From Planctomycetota bacterium (GTDB taxonomy: Bacteria; Planctomycetota; PLA2; JAEUHO01): DNA of 64,000 nt. The notes beneath the pieces were generated by a model. The model was given only the letters and a program-made list of their open reading frames with translations. It was not told where the DNA came from and did not search any database. Position 1 is the stretch's first letter; each line of letters begins with the position of its first letter. Where the stretch lies: NCBI GenBank assembly GCA_020631815.1, contig JACKGW010000012.1:38618-102617 (forward strand), written 5' to 3'. A program made the position numbers and the translations under genes. Of this stretch, positions 26,864 to 37,023 are shown in pieces.

Positions 26864-28023
26864 GAGGCGGCTCCGAGCGCTTCGCGCGTGGGGGCGTGAC
26901 GAACCTCGCCGCCGTACACCGCCAGCGCACCGGTGGTGATCTCGTCGTCGAGGTCGATGTGGACAGGGGCGGGCGCTGCTTCGCCCTCGGCCGGCTTGGC
27001 CGGTGTGAGGTGGCGCACGACGTCCTGGATGTTGCGCGCGTACATGCGGCTGGCGTCGAGCGCCATCGTGGCCGGGAGGTTGAGCGTGCCGACCAGCGTG
27101 ACGCCGCCGACGTTCACGACCTCACCCGCGACGGTGCCCGCGACGTTGCCGCCGGCTTCCGCGGCCAAGTCGACGACCACGGCGCCGGGTCGCATCGCAG
27201 CCACCGTCTCGGCGTCGACCAAGCGCGGGGCGGGCCGTCCCGGGATGAGCGCGGTCGTGATCACCGCGTCGGCCTTCTTGACGCGCTCGGCCAAGGCCGC
27301 CTCGAGCTTGCGCAGCGCATCCGGTGACAGCTCACGGGCGTAGCCGCCCGAGCCTTCGCCCGCTTCGCCGAGGTCCACCTCGATGGACTCCGCGCCCAGC
27401 GAGCGTGCCTGCTCGCGCGCTTCGGCGCGCACGTCGTAGGCCTCGACGATGGCGCCCAGGCGTCGGCAGGTGGCAATGGCCTGCAAGCCCGCCACGCCCA
27501 CGCCGCAGACGACGACGCGCGAGGGCGGGATCGTGCCGGCGGCGGTCATCAGCATGGGGAAGAACCGCCCGAGATGCCACGCCGCCAGCAGCGCGGCGCG
27601 GTAGCCCGCGACGGTGCTCATGGACGACAGGGCGTCCATGGCCTGCGCGCGCGTGATGCGCGGCACGAGGTCCATCGCGAACCAGCCGATGCCACGCTCG
27701 CGCGCTGCTCGAACCTCGTCCGCGTGCGTGGCGGGGAAGAGGAACGAGGTCAGCAGCGCGCCTTGCGGCACGTCGGCGATCTCGGCCGCGGACGGCGGGT
27801 TGACCCGCACGACCAGGTCGGCACCGGCCTGGGCCGACGCGGCGTCGGGCGCGATGCGCGCACCGGCGTCGGTGTAGGCCGAGTCGGGAGCTCCGGCCGA
27901 CGCGCCGGCCCCGCTCTCCACGACGATCTCGTGGCCTTGCTTGGTCAAGCGCTGCACGACGTCGGGCGTGAGCGCGACGCGTGTCTCTCCCGCTTGGCGT
28001 TCCTTGGGCACCGCGATGCGCAC
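26860..28023 (-). CDS. pntAA: NAD(P) transhydrogenase subunit alpha-1 (NAD-binding part)
   Basis: A 387-residue soluble subunit that binds NAD(H), related to alanine dehydrogenase. It starts MRIAVPKERQAGETRVALTPDVV, the typical opening. Also visible are DLVPRITRAQAMDALSSMS, the Rossmann loop VCGVGVAGLQAIATCRRLGAIVEAYDVR, and VDLAAEAGGN. A C-terminal extension after about 340 is short and acidic. The stop overlaps the pntAB start. Confidence 0.96.
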   Translation of the reverse strand: MRIAVPKERQAGETRVALTPDVVQRLTKQGHEIVVESGAGASAGAPDSAYTDAGARIAPDAASAQAGADLVVRVNPPSAAEIADVPQGALLTSFLFPATHADEVRAARERGIGWFAMDLVPRITRAQAMDALSSMSTVAGYRAALLAAWHLGRFFPMLMTAAGTIPPSRVVVCGVGVAGLQAIATCRRLGAIVEAYDVRAEAREQARSLGAESIEVDLGEAGEGSGGYARELSPDALRKLEAALAERVKKADAVITTALIPGRPAPRLVDAETVAAMRPGAVVVDLAAEAGGNVAGTVAGEVVNVGGVTLVGTLNLPATMALDASRMYARNIQDVVRHLTPAKPAEGEAAPAPVHIDLDDEITTGALAVYGGEVRHAPTREALGAAS

Positions 28024-28068
28024 GCCGGACCTCCCTTGCGGGGCGGGTGAACCGCCCGCGTGGCGGTT

Positions 28069-28767
28069 CTACCCGGCACCCCCGAGGCCCGCCATCCAGG
28101 CCCGGACGTGGGAAACCGCGGCTTCGAGAAGGTCGTGCCCGGCGTCGAGCTCGACGTGGGTGACGCGCGCGCCGGCGACGCTCAAGGCGTCCACGACCAG
28201 CGCCTCGTACGCAGGTGGGTAGGACTCGTCGTTGGCACCCGTCACCCAGAGCACCGGCAAGTCGGCCAGGGCGCCCAGCTGGTCACGCCAGAGCATGGGG
28301 ATGCCCCCGGCCAGTCCCACCAGGCCCGCGACCCGCGGCCGGTCCACTACCGCGTAGTGCGTGGCGACACCGACGCCCTGGCTGTAGCCCAACAGGAACG
28401 CACCGGCGGCCGAACGGCCCTGCAGGGCCAGATCAACGGCGTGGCCGAGAAGGGCGTCGTTGCGCCGCTCCGCATCGGCGCGGCGTGGCTCCGCCAGCCA
28501 GCCGTGCGCTACCCCGCGGCGAGACGCGCCCGGCTCACCGCGCGGACGTCGATAGAACGCGTCGGGTCCTTCGGGCGCGACGATCGGCGTGCCCGCCGGC
28601 AGCAGGCCCGAGCTCCAGGCCAACAGGTCCGGGACGTCTTGCCCGTAGCCGTGGACCAAGACCCACGGCGGGACGTCGTGGGCCTCGTCCAGCCCTTCGG
28701 CCCACAGGTACCCCGTCGCTGGAATCGGGACGGCGCGACGCGGGTCGGCCGGCGGCCTCGTGCTCAC
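28069..28767 (-). CDS. Alpha/beta-hydrolase, phospholipase/carboxylesterase type
   Basis: A 232-residue serine hydrolase of the carboxylesterase/dienelactone hydrolase kind. The nucleophile elbow GYSQG is in FLLGYSQGVGVATHYAV. Other features are the oxyanion region WVLVHGYGQD, the catalytic Asp likely in VTGANDESYPPAYEAL, and the His in LDAGHDLLEAAVSHVRAWM. The start is GTG 28767, overlapping the rpiB stop as GTGA. Substrate unknown. Confidence 0.85.
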   Translation of the reverse strand: MSTRPPADPRRAVPIPATGYLWAEGLDEAHDVPPWVLVHGYGQDVPDLLAWSSGLLPAGTPIVAPEGPDAFYRRPRGEPGASRRGVAHGWLAEPRRADAERRNDALLGHAVDLALQGRSAAGAFLLGYSQGVGVATHYAVVDRPRVAGLVGLAGGIPMLWRDQLGALADLPVLWVTGANDESYPPAYEALVVDALSVAGARVTHVELDAGHDLLEAAVSHVRAWMAGLGGAG

Positions 28768-29222
28768 GCGTCGGCGGCCCGCTCGGGCGCTTCCAGGGCC
28801 ATGATCTTGTCGACGCGGGTCGCATGACGACCGCCGTCGAAGTCGGTGTCGAGGAAGCGCTCGACGATGCGCGTGATGGCGGCGGCGGCCAACAGGCGGG
28901 CGCCGAGGCACACGACGTTGGCGTTGTTGTGGCGCCGGGCCATCTCGGCCGTGAACTCGTCGTGCACGGTGGCGGCGCGGATGCCGTGCACCTTGTTGGC
29001 GGCGATGCAGACGCCGATGCCGGTGCCGCACAGGAGGACACCGCGATCGGCGCGGCCTTCGGCGACGGCGTGGGCGACGGCCGCTGCAGGCTCCGGGTAG
29101 TCCACGGCGACGCCCTCGGGGCCGCCGAGGTCATCGACTTCGTGACCGGCGGCCTGGAGCGCCGCGACCAAATGCAGCCGCTCGGCGACAGCGGCGTGAT
29201 CCGAAGAGACGGCGATACGCAT
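28764..29222 (-). CDS. rpiB: Ribose-5-phosphate isomerase B
   Basis: RpiB interconverts ribose-5-phosphate and ribulose-5-phosphate in the pentose phosphate pathway. It has 152 residues, the normal length. The opening MRIAVSSDHAAV, the catalytic Cys in GVLLCGTGIGVCIAANK, and HGIRAATVHD with MARRHNNANVVCLGARL are diagnostic. The ATG at 29222 follows the palindrome C region. The upstream neighbour is a Sua5/YwlE-like fusion, the same association as ywlC-ywlE-ywlF in Bacillus. Confidence 0.95.
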   Translation of the reverse strand: MRIAVSSDHAAVAERLHLVAALQAAGHEVDDLGGPEGVAVDYPEPAAAVAHAVAEGRADRGVLLCGTGIGVCIAANKVHGIRAATVHDEFTAEMARRHNNANVVCLGARLLAAAAITRIVERFLDTDFDGGRHATRVDKIMALEAPERAADA

Positions 29223-29257
29223 GGGGGCAGGGTAGCCGCCAGCCCTACGGAGTCGGA

Positions 29258-29355
29258 GTAGGGAGGCGGGGAATTCTCCCGCAGCTTGCCGAGGGGCGCG
29301 CCCGACGGCGAGGGCAGCCAGCGGCAAGCTGCGGAAGAAATCCCCGCCTCCGTAC
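29258..29355. repeat. 98-bp REP-like palindrome, copy C
   Basis: Left arm 29258-29291 (GGGGAATTC type), 30-nt loop, right arm 29322-29355 (GGGGATTTC type). The left arm has three changes from consensus, so it is the most diverged copy. It lies between two same-strand genes, rpiB and the Sua5 fusion. Confidence 0.9.
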
Positions 29356-29393
29356 GGGATCTTGGCGCCTGCGTACGAGGTCGCCGTGCCCGC

Positions 29394-30503
29394 CTACCGC
29401 CGCCCGACGAGACCTCCGACGATCAGGGAGGCGGCGGCGTCGAGGCGGCGCGCCAGGCGCTCGTAGGTGGCGAGGCTGCGGCCCACGGGATCGGCCACGT
29501 CCTGGCCTTCGGGGTCGAGCAGCAGGACGTCGCGCTCGCGGTGGGGGAAGAACGCGAGGATCTGGTCGCGGTGGTCGCGCTCCATGCAGATGATGCGCGT
29601 CGCGGCCTTGACCATGGGCGTGTCGAGCTTGCGCGAGCGATGCGCTTCGAGGTCGAGCGGCGGGTGGAACAGCTGACGCGCCACCTCACGTGCGTGTCGG
29701 CTGGCGCGGCGGTCGGGCTCGGCCGCCAGGCCGGCGCTCTCGATGACGAAGCCGGCTTCGGCCAAGTCGCTCTCGGCGATGCCCAGGCGTTCGGCCAAGC
29801 GCCGCTTGAGGATGGCGACGGCCAGCGGGCTGCGATCGGTGTTGCCCGTGCACACGAAGACGATGTGCGCGTCGCCCGGGCGCTCGATGCGCCACTCGGG
29901 AATGGCACCCTCGCGCAGCACCGTGACGTCGTCACCCTGCACGCGCACGACGGTGCTGGCCACGCCGCCCTTGGACGGACCACCGTCGATGACGAGGTCG
30001 AGCTCGCCCTTGAAGATGCGTAGCACTTCCTCGGCCGACGTCGCGGGCGGCTCACCGGCACGGTTGGCGCTGGGGACGAGCAGCGGCACACCGGCGGCCT
30101 GCACCAAGCCGCGGGCAAGCGGATGCGAGGGCAGGCGGAAGCCGATCGTGCCGGCCACGGACTGCGGCGTGTCGGCCGTGTCTGCGTCGGCGTCGAGCAC
30201 GAGGGTCAGCGGGCCCGGCCAGAAGCGCTGCATGAGGTCGGCGGCGCGAGGGGGAATCGACGCCACGCGGCTGCGCACGGCATCGAGGTCCGAGACCATC
30301 ACCGTCATCGCCTGCTCGTGCGAGCGGCCCTTGAGCTTGTAGAGGCGCTTGACGGCCTCCGGGTGCTCCGCGGAGGCGGCCAGTCCGTAGACGGTCTCCG
30401 TGGGGAAGGCCACGATGCCGCCCTCCCGCAGGATGCGGCCCGCGGCAGCCAGCTCGTCGTCGGCGGCGTGGCGGTCCAGGACGCGAAGAACGGGTGTGCT
30501 CAC
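29394..30503 (-). CDS. Threonylcarbamoyl-AMP synthase (Sua5/YrdC) fused to a YwlE-like phosphatase
   Basis: A 369-residue fusion. Residues 1-205 are a Sua5/YrdC domain, which makes threonylcarbamoyl-AMP for the t6A modification of tRNA (GGIVAFPTETVYGLA, KLKGRSHEQAMTVMV, RFWPGPLTLVLD, VPSANRAGEPP). From about 210 a low-molecular-weight phosphatase domain follows, with the P-loop CTGNTDRS (Cys218, Arg224) and the Asp loop LLDPEGQDVADPVG. The loop Thr before Asp-Arg matches the residue that gives B. subtilis YwlE its phosphoarginine preference, but the usual second Cys is Asp. GTG 30503 starts it. Phosphoarginine activity is inference. Confidence 0.9.
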   Translation of the reverse strand: MSTPVLRVLDRHAADDELAAAGRILREGGIVAFPTETVYGLAASAEHPEAVKRLYKLKGRSHEQAMTVMVSDLDAVRSRVASIPPRAADLMQRFWPGPLTLVLDADADTADTPQSVAGTIGFRLPSHPLARGLVQAAGVPLLVPSANRAGEPPATSAEEVLRIFKGELDLVIDGGPSKGGVASTVVRVQGDDVTVLREGAIPEWRIERPGDAHIVFVCTGNTDRSPLAVAILKRRLAERLGIAESDLAEAGFVIESAGLAAEPDRRASRHAREVARQLFHPPLDLEAHRSRKLDTPMVKAATRIICMERDHRDQILAFFPHRERDVLLLDPEGQDVADPVGRSLATYERLARRLDAAASLIVGGLVGRR

Positions 30504-30647
30504 GCGCCGACTGTACCGGCCGTAGGAGGCCGCCCGAAGCAACGGACAGGCCTCGCGGGAAGGGGCCGTGGGCCCGCCATGAAGCCGCCGCGCCGCAGCG
30601 TGACCGCGCCGACCGAGGGATGGGCGCGGCGGGTAGAGTGACGCGCC

Positions 30648-31409
30648 GTGTCCGATGTCCGCCACTCCCCGCCCACGGCCAAGGGCCTCGAGTACCTGGG
30701 CGCCGTTGCGGGTGGCCTGGTGCACGAAATCCGCAATCCGTTGAGCACGATGAACATCACCCTGCAGCTGTTGCAGGAGGACTTCGCCGACGCGCCGGAG
30801 GACGACGAGCGGGCCCAGCGGGTCCAGCGTCGTGTCACGGCGCTGCGGCGTGAGGTGACGCGGCTGGAGGAGATCCTCGACGACTTCCAGCGCTACGCCG
30901 GCATGCGGCGCCTCGATCTCGCGCAGATCGACGTCAACCGCGTGCTGGAGGAGGTCACGGCGTTCGTGCGGCCCGAGTGCGCCCGGGTGGGGGTGCGCTT
31001 GATGTTCTGGCCCGATCGCAGCTTGCCTCTGGTGCGGCTGGACGAGCGCCTGCTGAAGCAAGCCGTGCTCAACCTGCTGTTGAACGCGATCCAGGCCATG
31101 GAAGAGATGGCGGGCGGTAGCGAACCGCCGGATCGGACGCTCGAGCTGATCGTCCGCACGCGCACCGAGGGGGAGACGGTGCGCATCGACGTGATCGACA
31201 CGGGCCCTGGCATTCCCCCCGAGGTGGGGCAGAAGGTCTTCGAGATCTGGTACAGCCGCAAGCGCAAGGGCACCGGCCTGGGCCTGCCCACGGCCCGCCG
31301 CATCGCCGAGGAGCACGCCGGCACGCTGGAGTTCGTCTCCGAGCCCGGCAAGGGCTCCGACTTCGTCCTGCGCCTGCCGCTCGCGGGCCCGCCGGACGCC
31401 GGCGCCTGA
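30648..31409 (+). CDS. Cytoplasmic histidine kinase without sensor domain
   Basis: A 253-residue two-component kinase. The H-box GGLVHEIRNPLS places the phosphoacceptor at His26, after only about 15 unstructured residues, so no sensor domain is present in this chain. The HATPase domain has the N-box LLNAIQAM, G1 DTGPGIP and G2 GTGLGLPTARRI. The HEIRNPL type belongs with NtrB/AtoS kinases that serve sigma-54 regulators, and the next gene is such a regulator. The start is GTG 30648. It probably receives input from a separate protein. Confidence 0.92.
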   Translation: MSDVRHSPPTAKGLEYLGAVAGGLVHEIRNPLSTMNITLQLLQEDFADAPEDDERAQRVQRRVTALRREVTRLEEILDDFQRYAGMRRLDLAQIDVNRVLEEVTAFVRPECARVGVRLMFWPDRSLPLVRLDERLLKQAVLNLLLNAIQAMEEMAGGSEPPDRTLELIVRTRTEGETVRIDVIDTGPGIPPEVGQKVFEIWYSRKRKGTGLGLPTARRIAEEHAGTLEFVSEPGKGSDFVLRLPLAGPPDAGA

Positions 31410-31477
31410 CGAATCGTCCGGGCATTGCGGGTCGCACTGCGGTCGGGGCTTGCCGTTTCGTCCGAAGTTCTGCCAGA

Positions 31478-32893
<1,416 letters not shown>

Positions 32894-33141
32894 TCGGTCG
32901 TCCCGTGTCGATCCGGCACGGGGACGTGCCGGGACCGTGGCGCCGGGAGTCGCCCCGGAGCCTGAAATCAGGCCTCGCGGGCCCTATCCCGGGGCGATTC
33001 GCCCGAATCTGCCGCAGGCCCGCTGCCTACGGGCGTTCGGCACGCGCATCGCTTTGGAACTAGCGAGGTCCGGGCCCCCCGACGAGCGAACGGTCGTCCC
33101 CCGCACCTCTTCCACCTGACTTCCACCCACGAGAGACCAGC
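32894..33141. promoter_or_regulatory. dnaK upstream region with short inverted repeat
   Basis: This spacer of 248 bases should hold the dnaK promoter. It contains the perfect inverted repeat GCCTGA-AA-TCAGGC (32960-32973) and GC-rich pairing around CCCGGGGCGATTCGCCC. There is no CIRCE element (TTAGCACTC pair). Whether the inverted repeat is an operator or part of a terminator for the preceding gene is open. Confidence 0.35.
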
Positions 33142-35049
33142 ATGTCACAGAAGATCATCGGCATCGACCTCGGCACCACGAACAGCGTGGTGGCCGTGAT
33201 GGAGGGCGGCGAGCCCCGCGTCATCGTGAACGCGGACGGCCATCGCGTCACCCCCAGCGTCGTGGCCTTCACGGAGAGCGGCGAGCGTCTCGTCGGCCAA
33301 GCGGCCCGACGCCAGGCGGTCACCAACCCCGAGAACACGATCTACAGCATCAAGCGCTTCATGGGCCGTCGCCATGCCGAGGTCGAGGCCGAAGAGAAGC
33401 TCGTCCCCTACAAGATCGTGGGCGGGAGCGACGAGCTCGTGAAGGTCGACGTGCGCGGCAAGTCGTTCACGCCGCCGGAGATCAGCGCGATCATCCTGCA
33501 GCACCTCAAGAAGGCTGCGGAAGACCACCTCGGTGCGACGGTCACCGACGCCGTGATCACGGTCCCGGCCTACTTCAACGACAGCCAGCGTCAGGCCACC
33601 AAGGACGCGGGCGTCATCGCCGGCCTCAACGTGCGCCGCATCATCAACGAGCCCACGGCGGCGGCGCTGTCGTTCGGCCTCGAGAAGAAGGGCACTGGCA
33701 AGATCGCCGTGTTCGACCTCGGCGGCGGCACGTTCGACGTCTCGATTCTCGAGCTGTCCGATGGCGTCTTCGAGGTGCTCGCCACCAACGGCGACACGCA
33801 CCTGGGTGGTGACGATTTCGACCAGGCCCTGCTCGACCACGTGGCGACCGAGTTCCACAAGGAACACGGCATCGACCTCCGGCAGGACACCATGGCACTC
33901 CACCGCCTGCGCGAGGCGTGCGAGCGGGCCAAGATCGACCTCTCGAGCTCGATGCAGACCGAGATCAACCTGCCGTTCATCACGGCGGACGCCTCGGGCC
34001 CGAAGCACATCACGATGAAGATCACGCGCGCCAAGTTCGAGCAGCTCGTCGAGCCGCTCGTGTCGCGCCTGCGCGGCCCCTGCAAGGCGGCGCTCAAGGA
34101 CGCGGGCCTGGAGCCCAGCGCGCTGAAGGAAGTGCTGCTCGTCGGCGGCTCCACGCGCATTCCGGCGGTCCAGGCCATCGTCAAGGACCTGTTCGGCCGC
34201 GAGGGCAACAAGTCGATCAACCCCGACGAGAGCGTGGCGCTCGGCGCCGCGATCCAGGGCGGCATCCTCTCGGGCGACGAGACGCTGCAGGACCTGCTGC
34301 TGCTCGACGTCACCCCGCTGAGCCTCGGCGTCGAGGTCCAGGGCGGGATGATGCACACGCTCATCGAGCGCAACACCACGATCCCCACGAAGAAGGCCGA
34401 GGTCTTCTCCACGGCGTCGGACAACCAGCCGCAGGTGGAAGTCCACGTGCTGCAGGGCGAGCGGACGCGCGCCGGTGACAACCGCACGCTGGGCCGCTTC
34501 ATCCTCGATGGCATTCCGCCGGCTCCGCGCGGCATGCCGCAGATCGAGGTGACGTTCGACATCGATGCCAACGGCATCTTGAACGTGTCCGCCAAGGACA
34601 AGGGCACGGGCAAGGAGCAGCGTGTGCGCATCGAGTCCAGCTCGGGCCTCAACAAGGACGAGATCGATCGCATGAAGAAGGAGGCCGAGGCCCACGCCGA
34701 GGAAGACAAGAAGGTGAAGGCCCTTGTCGAGGCGCGGAACAAGGCCGACCACGCCGTCTACGAGATCGAGAAGCTCATCAAGGAGCACGGGGACAAGGTG
34801 GACAACGCCGTCCTCGGTCAGATCGAGTCGAAGAAGCAGGCGTTGGTGGATGCCAAGACCGGTGACGACGCCGGTCGCATCGAGCGCGCGATCGAGGACT
34901 TGATGTCCACGAGCCAGTCCATCGCCCAGAAGGTCTACGGCCAGGACGGTGCGGGTGCAGGCGCTGCCGCGCCGGCCGGCGCCGGTGCCCCGACCTCCGG
35001 CGGCGACCAGGACGACAACGTCATCGACGCCGACTTCGAAGTGAAGTAG
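33142..35049 (+). CDS. dnaK: Molecular chaperone DnaK (Hsp70)
   Basis: The ATP-driven Hsp70 chaperone, 635 residues, normal length. The ATPase domain opens IIGIDLGTTNSVVAVMEGGEP, with VPAYFNDSQRQATKDAG, AVFDLGGGTFDVSIL and VGGSTRIPAVQ. The substrate-binding domain starts at DVTPLSLGVEVQGG, and the lid is a charged helical region. It ends with an Ala/Gly-rich linker and the acidic tail DNVIDADFEVK. ATG 33142 has GAGAG upstream. No grpE or dnaJ is adjacent; the upstream two-component pair runs in the same direction. Confidence 0.98.
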   Translation: MSQKIIGIDLGTTNSVVAVMEGGEPRVIVNADGHRVTPSVVAFTESGERLVGQAARRQAVTNPENTIYSIKRFMGRRHAEVEAEEKLVPYKIVGGSDELVKVDVRGKSFTPPEISAIILQHLKKAAEDHLGATVTDAVITVPAYFNDSQRQATKDAGVIAGLNVRRIINEPTAAALSFGLEKKGTGKIAVFDLGGGTFDVSILELSDGVFEVLATNGDTHLGGDDFDQALLDHVATEFHKEHGIDLRQDTMALHRLREACERAKIDLSSSMQTEINLPFITADASGPKHITMKITRAKFEQLVEPLVSRLRGPCKAALKDAGLEPSALKEVLLVGGSTRIPAVQAIVKDLFGREGNKSINPDESVALGAAIQGGILSGDETLQDLLLLDVTPLSLGVEVQGGMMHTLIERNTTIPTKKAEVFSTASDNQPQVEVHVLQGERTRAGDNRTLGRFILDGIPPAPRGMPQIEVTFDIDANGILNVSAKDKGTGKEQRVRIESSSGLNKDEIDRMKKEAEAHAEEDKKVKALVEARNKADHAVYEIEKLIKEHGDKVDNAVLGQIESKKQALVDAKTGDDAGRIERAIEDLMSTSQSIAQKVYGQDGAGAGAAAPAGAGAPTSGGDQDDNVIDADFEVK

Positions 35050-35130
35050 CGAAGGCGGGTGCCGCGAGCCGGCGGTGCCCGGCTCCTTGCGGCGGAGCGG
35101 CGGCAGCCGCGACGCGCGCATTGAGACGCG

Positions 35131-35228
35131 GTACGGAGGCGGGGAATTCTTCCGCAGCTTGCCGAGGGGCACCTCCGCATGCCGAAGAGCAAGGCGGCAA
35201 GCTGCGGAAGAAATCCCCGCCTCCGTAC
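35131..35228. repeat. 98-bp REP-like palindrome, copy D
   Basis: Left arm 35131-35164 (GGGGAATTC type), loop 35165-35194, right arm 35195-35228 (GGGGATTTC type). Its loop is the near-exact reverse complement of that of copy E. Its outer flanks (GACGCG before, GGCTTTGCC after) match those of copy E in the same orientation. Confidence 0.95.
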
Positions 35229-35249
35229 AGGCTTTGCCGCCGGCACGAC

Positions 35250-36084
35250 GAGCTGACACGTAGGGGTCGCTGTACGTCGGCTGGCGAACGTCGCCCTCCG
35301 GAGCCAGGCACGCGTCCCGCGCCGTAGGCGGCGCCGACGCGAGCCTGGCACCTCCGTGCGCGAGAGGCGGGTGCCTGATCCCGCGCAGCGGAGCCCCGTA
35401 GGGGCGACGCGGGGCGCGGGGTCTGGCTCCGCCTAGCGGTGGTCGCAGCTCGGTGACCTGGCTTCGCGCGCGCGGGTGGTCCCGCCCGGCGTCGGGAAGC
35501 CGCACTGCGGTGTCAGACCCGGCGCCCCGCGTCGCTTCGCTCCGCTGCGCCGGATCAGACACCTCCGCCCGCGCCGGCTCGCCCAGCGCGGGGTCTGAAC
35601 CCAAGCGAGGGACGCGCCGTGGCTGCCGCACGTCGCCCTCCGGAGCCAGGCACGCGTCCCGCGCCGCAAGCGGCGCCGACGCGAGCCTGGCACCTCCGTG
35701 CGCGAGAGGCGCGTGCCTGATCCCGCGCAGCGGAGCCCCGTAGGGGCGACGCGGGGCGCGGGGTCTGGCTCCGCCTAGCGGTGGTCGCAGCTCGGTGACT
35801 TGGCTTCGCGCACGGGGGTGGTCCCGCCCGGCGTCGGAAAGCCGCACTGCGGTGTCAGACCCCGCGTCAGTGTCGCTTCGCTCCCAGACGCGGGTTCAGA
35901 CACCTCCGCGCGCGCCGGCTCGCCCAGCGCGGGGTCTGATCCCGTGATGCGGTGTCGCGAAGCGGCGCCGCGGGCACGGGGTCTGAACCCAAGCGAGGGA
36001 CGCGCCGTGGCTGGCGCACGTCGCCCTCCGGAGCCAGGCACGCGTCCCGCGCCGCACGCGGCGCCGCCGCGAGCCTGGCACCTG
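35250..36084. repeat. Tandem array of GC-rich repeats (second repeat family)
   Basis: The spacer between convergent dnaK and the EVE gene holds a direct repeat with units starting at 35288, 35630 and 36018 (the last truncated). The first two units agree almost base for base over about 240 bases. Each contains a GAGCCAGGCACGCG...CGAGCCTGGCACC hairpin, a GTGCCTGATCCCGCGC...GGGTCTGGCTCC hairpin and a GGTGTCAGACCC box. The second unit has about 46 extra bases. No gene is supported; frames through it translate the repeats. Confidence 0.85.
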
Positions 36085-36096
36085 CGTGCGCGACGC

Positions 36097-36585
36097 CTAC
36101 CCGCGGCCGAGCTTCAGCACGATCTTGGCTTCGGCGGGGCGCACGGGCTGGATCGACAGTCGTGACCCGCGCTGGGTCACCATCATCTGCTCCAAGCCCT
36201 TCGTGGCCTTGAGCGTGGCCAGCGGGACGACCTCGTCGAACCGCTCCACGAACCGGATGTCGACCGTGACCCAGGTGGGGGCCTCGGGCTTGGACTTCGG
36301 GTCCTCGTACTTGTGCCCGGCCTCGAACTGGAACGGATCCGCGTAGGCCTCTCGGACCACCTCAGCCACGCCCGCGACACCGATGGGCTCGGTGCGCGAG
36401 TGGTAGAAGAGCACGCGGTCGCCGACCTTCACGTCGTCACGAAGGAGGTTGCGCGCTTGGTAGTTGCGCACCCCCTCCCAGGACGTGGTCTGCTTCGGCG
36501 CCTTCTGCAGGTCGTCGATGGAGAACACGTCGGGCTCGCTCTTGAAGAGCCAGGTCCGAGGTTCGGTCTTCTTCTTCGCTGCCAT
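36097..36585 (-). CDS. EVE-domain protein
   Basis: A 162-residue single-domain EVE protein. EVE domains are PUA-like folds that bind modified bases in DNA or RNA. Visible hallmarks are the opening WLFKSEPDVFSIDDL, SWEGVRNYQARN, the strand VGDRVLFYHSRTEP, IGVAGVAEVV, and FQFEAGHKYEDPKS. The length and motifs match bacterial homologues of human THYN1. The N terminus carries a short Lys-rich stretch MAAKKKTEP. The partner or substrate is unknown. Confidence 0.92.
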   Translation of the reverse strand: MAAKKKTEPRTWLFKSEPDVFSIDDLQKAPKQTTSWEGVRNYQARNLLRDDVKVGDRVLFYHSRTEPIGVAGVAEVVREAYADPFQFEAGHKYEDPKSKPEAPTWVTVDIRFVERFDEVVPLATLKATKGLEQMMVTQRGSRLSIQPVRPAEAKIVLKLGRG

Positions 36586-36636
36586 CGGGCACGTCGTACG
36601 CGATGCGTCCGACAGCCCGGCGCTCCCCGCGACACT

Positions 36637-37023
36637 TCACGCAGCCGGCGGCGCGAACTGGACGCGGGTGCGCTCGAGGTCGCACGGCTCGGTGTCCTCT
36701 TCCGTGCCCGTCTCGCCGAGGGTGTCATCCACCTTGACCGTGCGCGTCGTGGTGCCGCCGCCTGACCACGTCACGGTCACCTCGTAGGTCCCTCCGGCGA
36801 TCACGATGTCGGCGATCTCGCCGGGCAGGATCAGCTCGTTACTCGCCGCAACGACGCTGCCGCCGGGACGCGCGACCGACGTGCCCACGATGGCCTGTCC
36901 CTGGGCCGTGTCGGCGGGGTTCTCCACGCGCAGGATGCCGTTGTCCGAGCCGAGGCAGCCTCCGCATCCGGCCAGGGCCGCGAGCAGCAGCGAGACGACG
37001 CAGGACAGCAGGGCAAGCTTCAT
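36637..37023 (-). CDS. Small predicted lipoprotein (paralogue of the next upstream gene)
   Basis: A 128-residue lipoprotein. The signal MKLALLSCVVSLLLAALAGC ends in the lipobox LAGC with Cys20. The mature domain is beta-rich with ELILPGEIADIVIAGGTYEVTVTWSGGGTTTRTVKV, clearly related to VLFPGEAARFNLVADHYTVVISWDGGSTATYDVEV in the upstream neighbour. Its ATG overlaps the neighbour's stop (ATGA), so the two are translated together. The C-terminal tail is Thr/Glu-rich. Family unknown; the fold is probably a small beta-sandwich. Confidence 0.75.
   Translation of the reverse strand: MKLALLSCVVSLLLAALAGCGGCLGSDNGILRVENPADTAQGQAIVGTSVARPGGSVVAASNELILPGEIADIVIAGGTYEVTVTWSGGGTTTRTVKVDDTLGETGTEEDTEPCDLERTRVQFAPPAA

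Noticed and set aside
32894..33141. CIRCE operator before dnaK
   Set aside because: No TTAGCACTC or its inverted partner is present.
33145..35847. 900-codon open frame on the minus strand
   Set aside because: Mostly antisense to dnaK and continuing through repeat DNA; the translation shows no protein family.
35250..36084. Possible CRISPR array
   Set aside because: The repeats are long, hairpin-rich and unevenly spaced, with no short regular repeats and unique spacers, and no cas genes are present.
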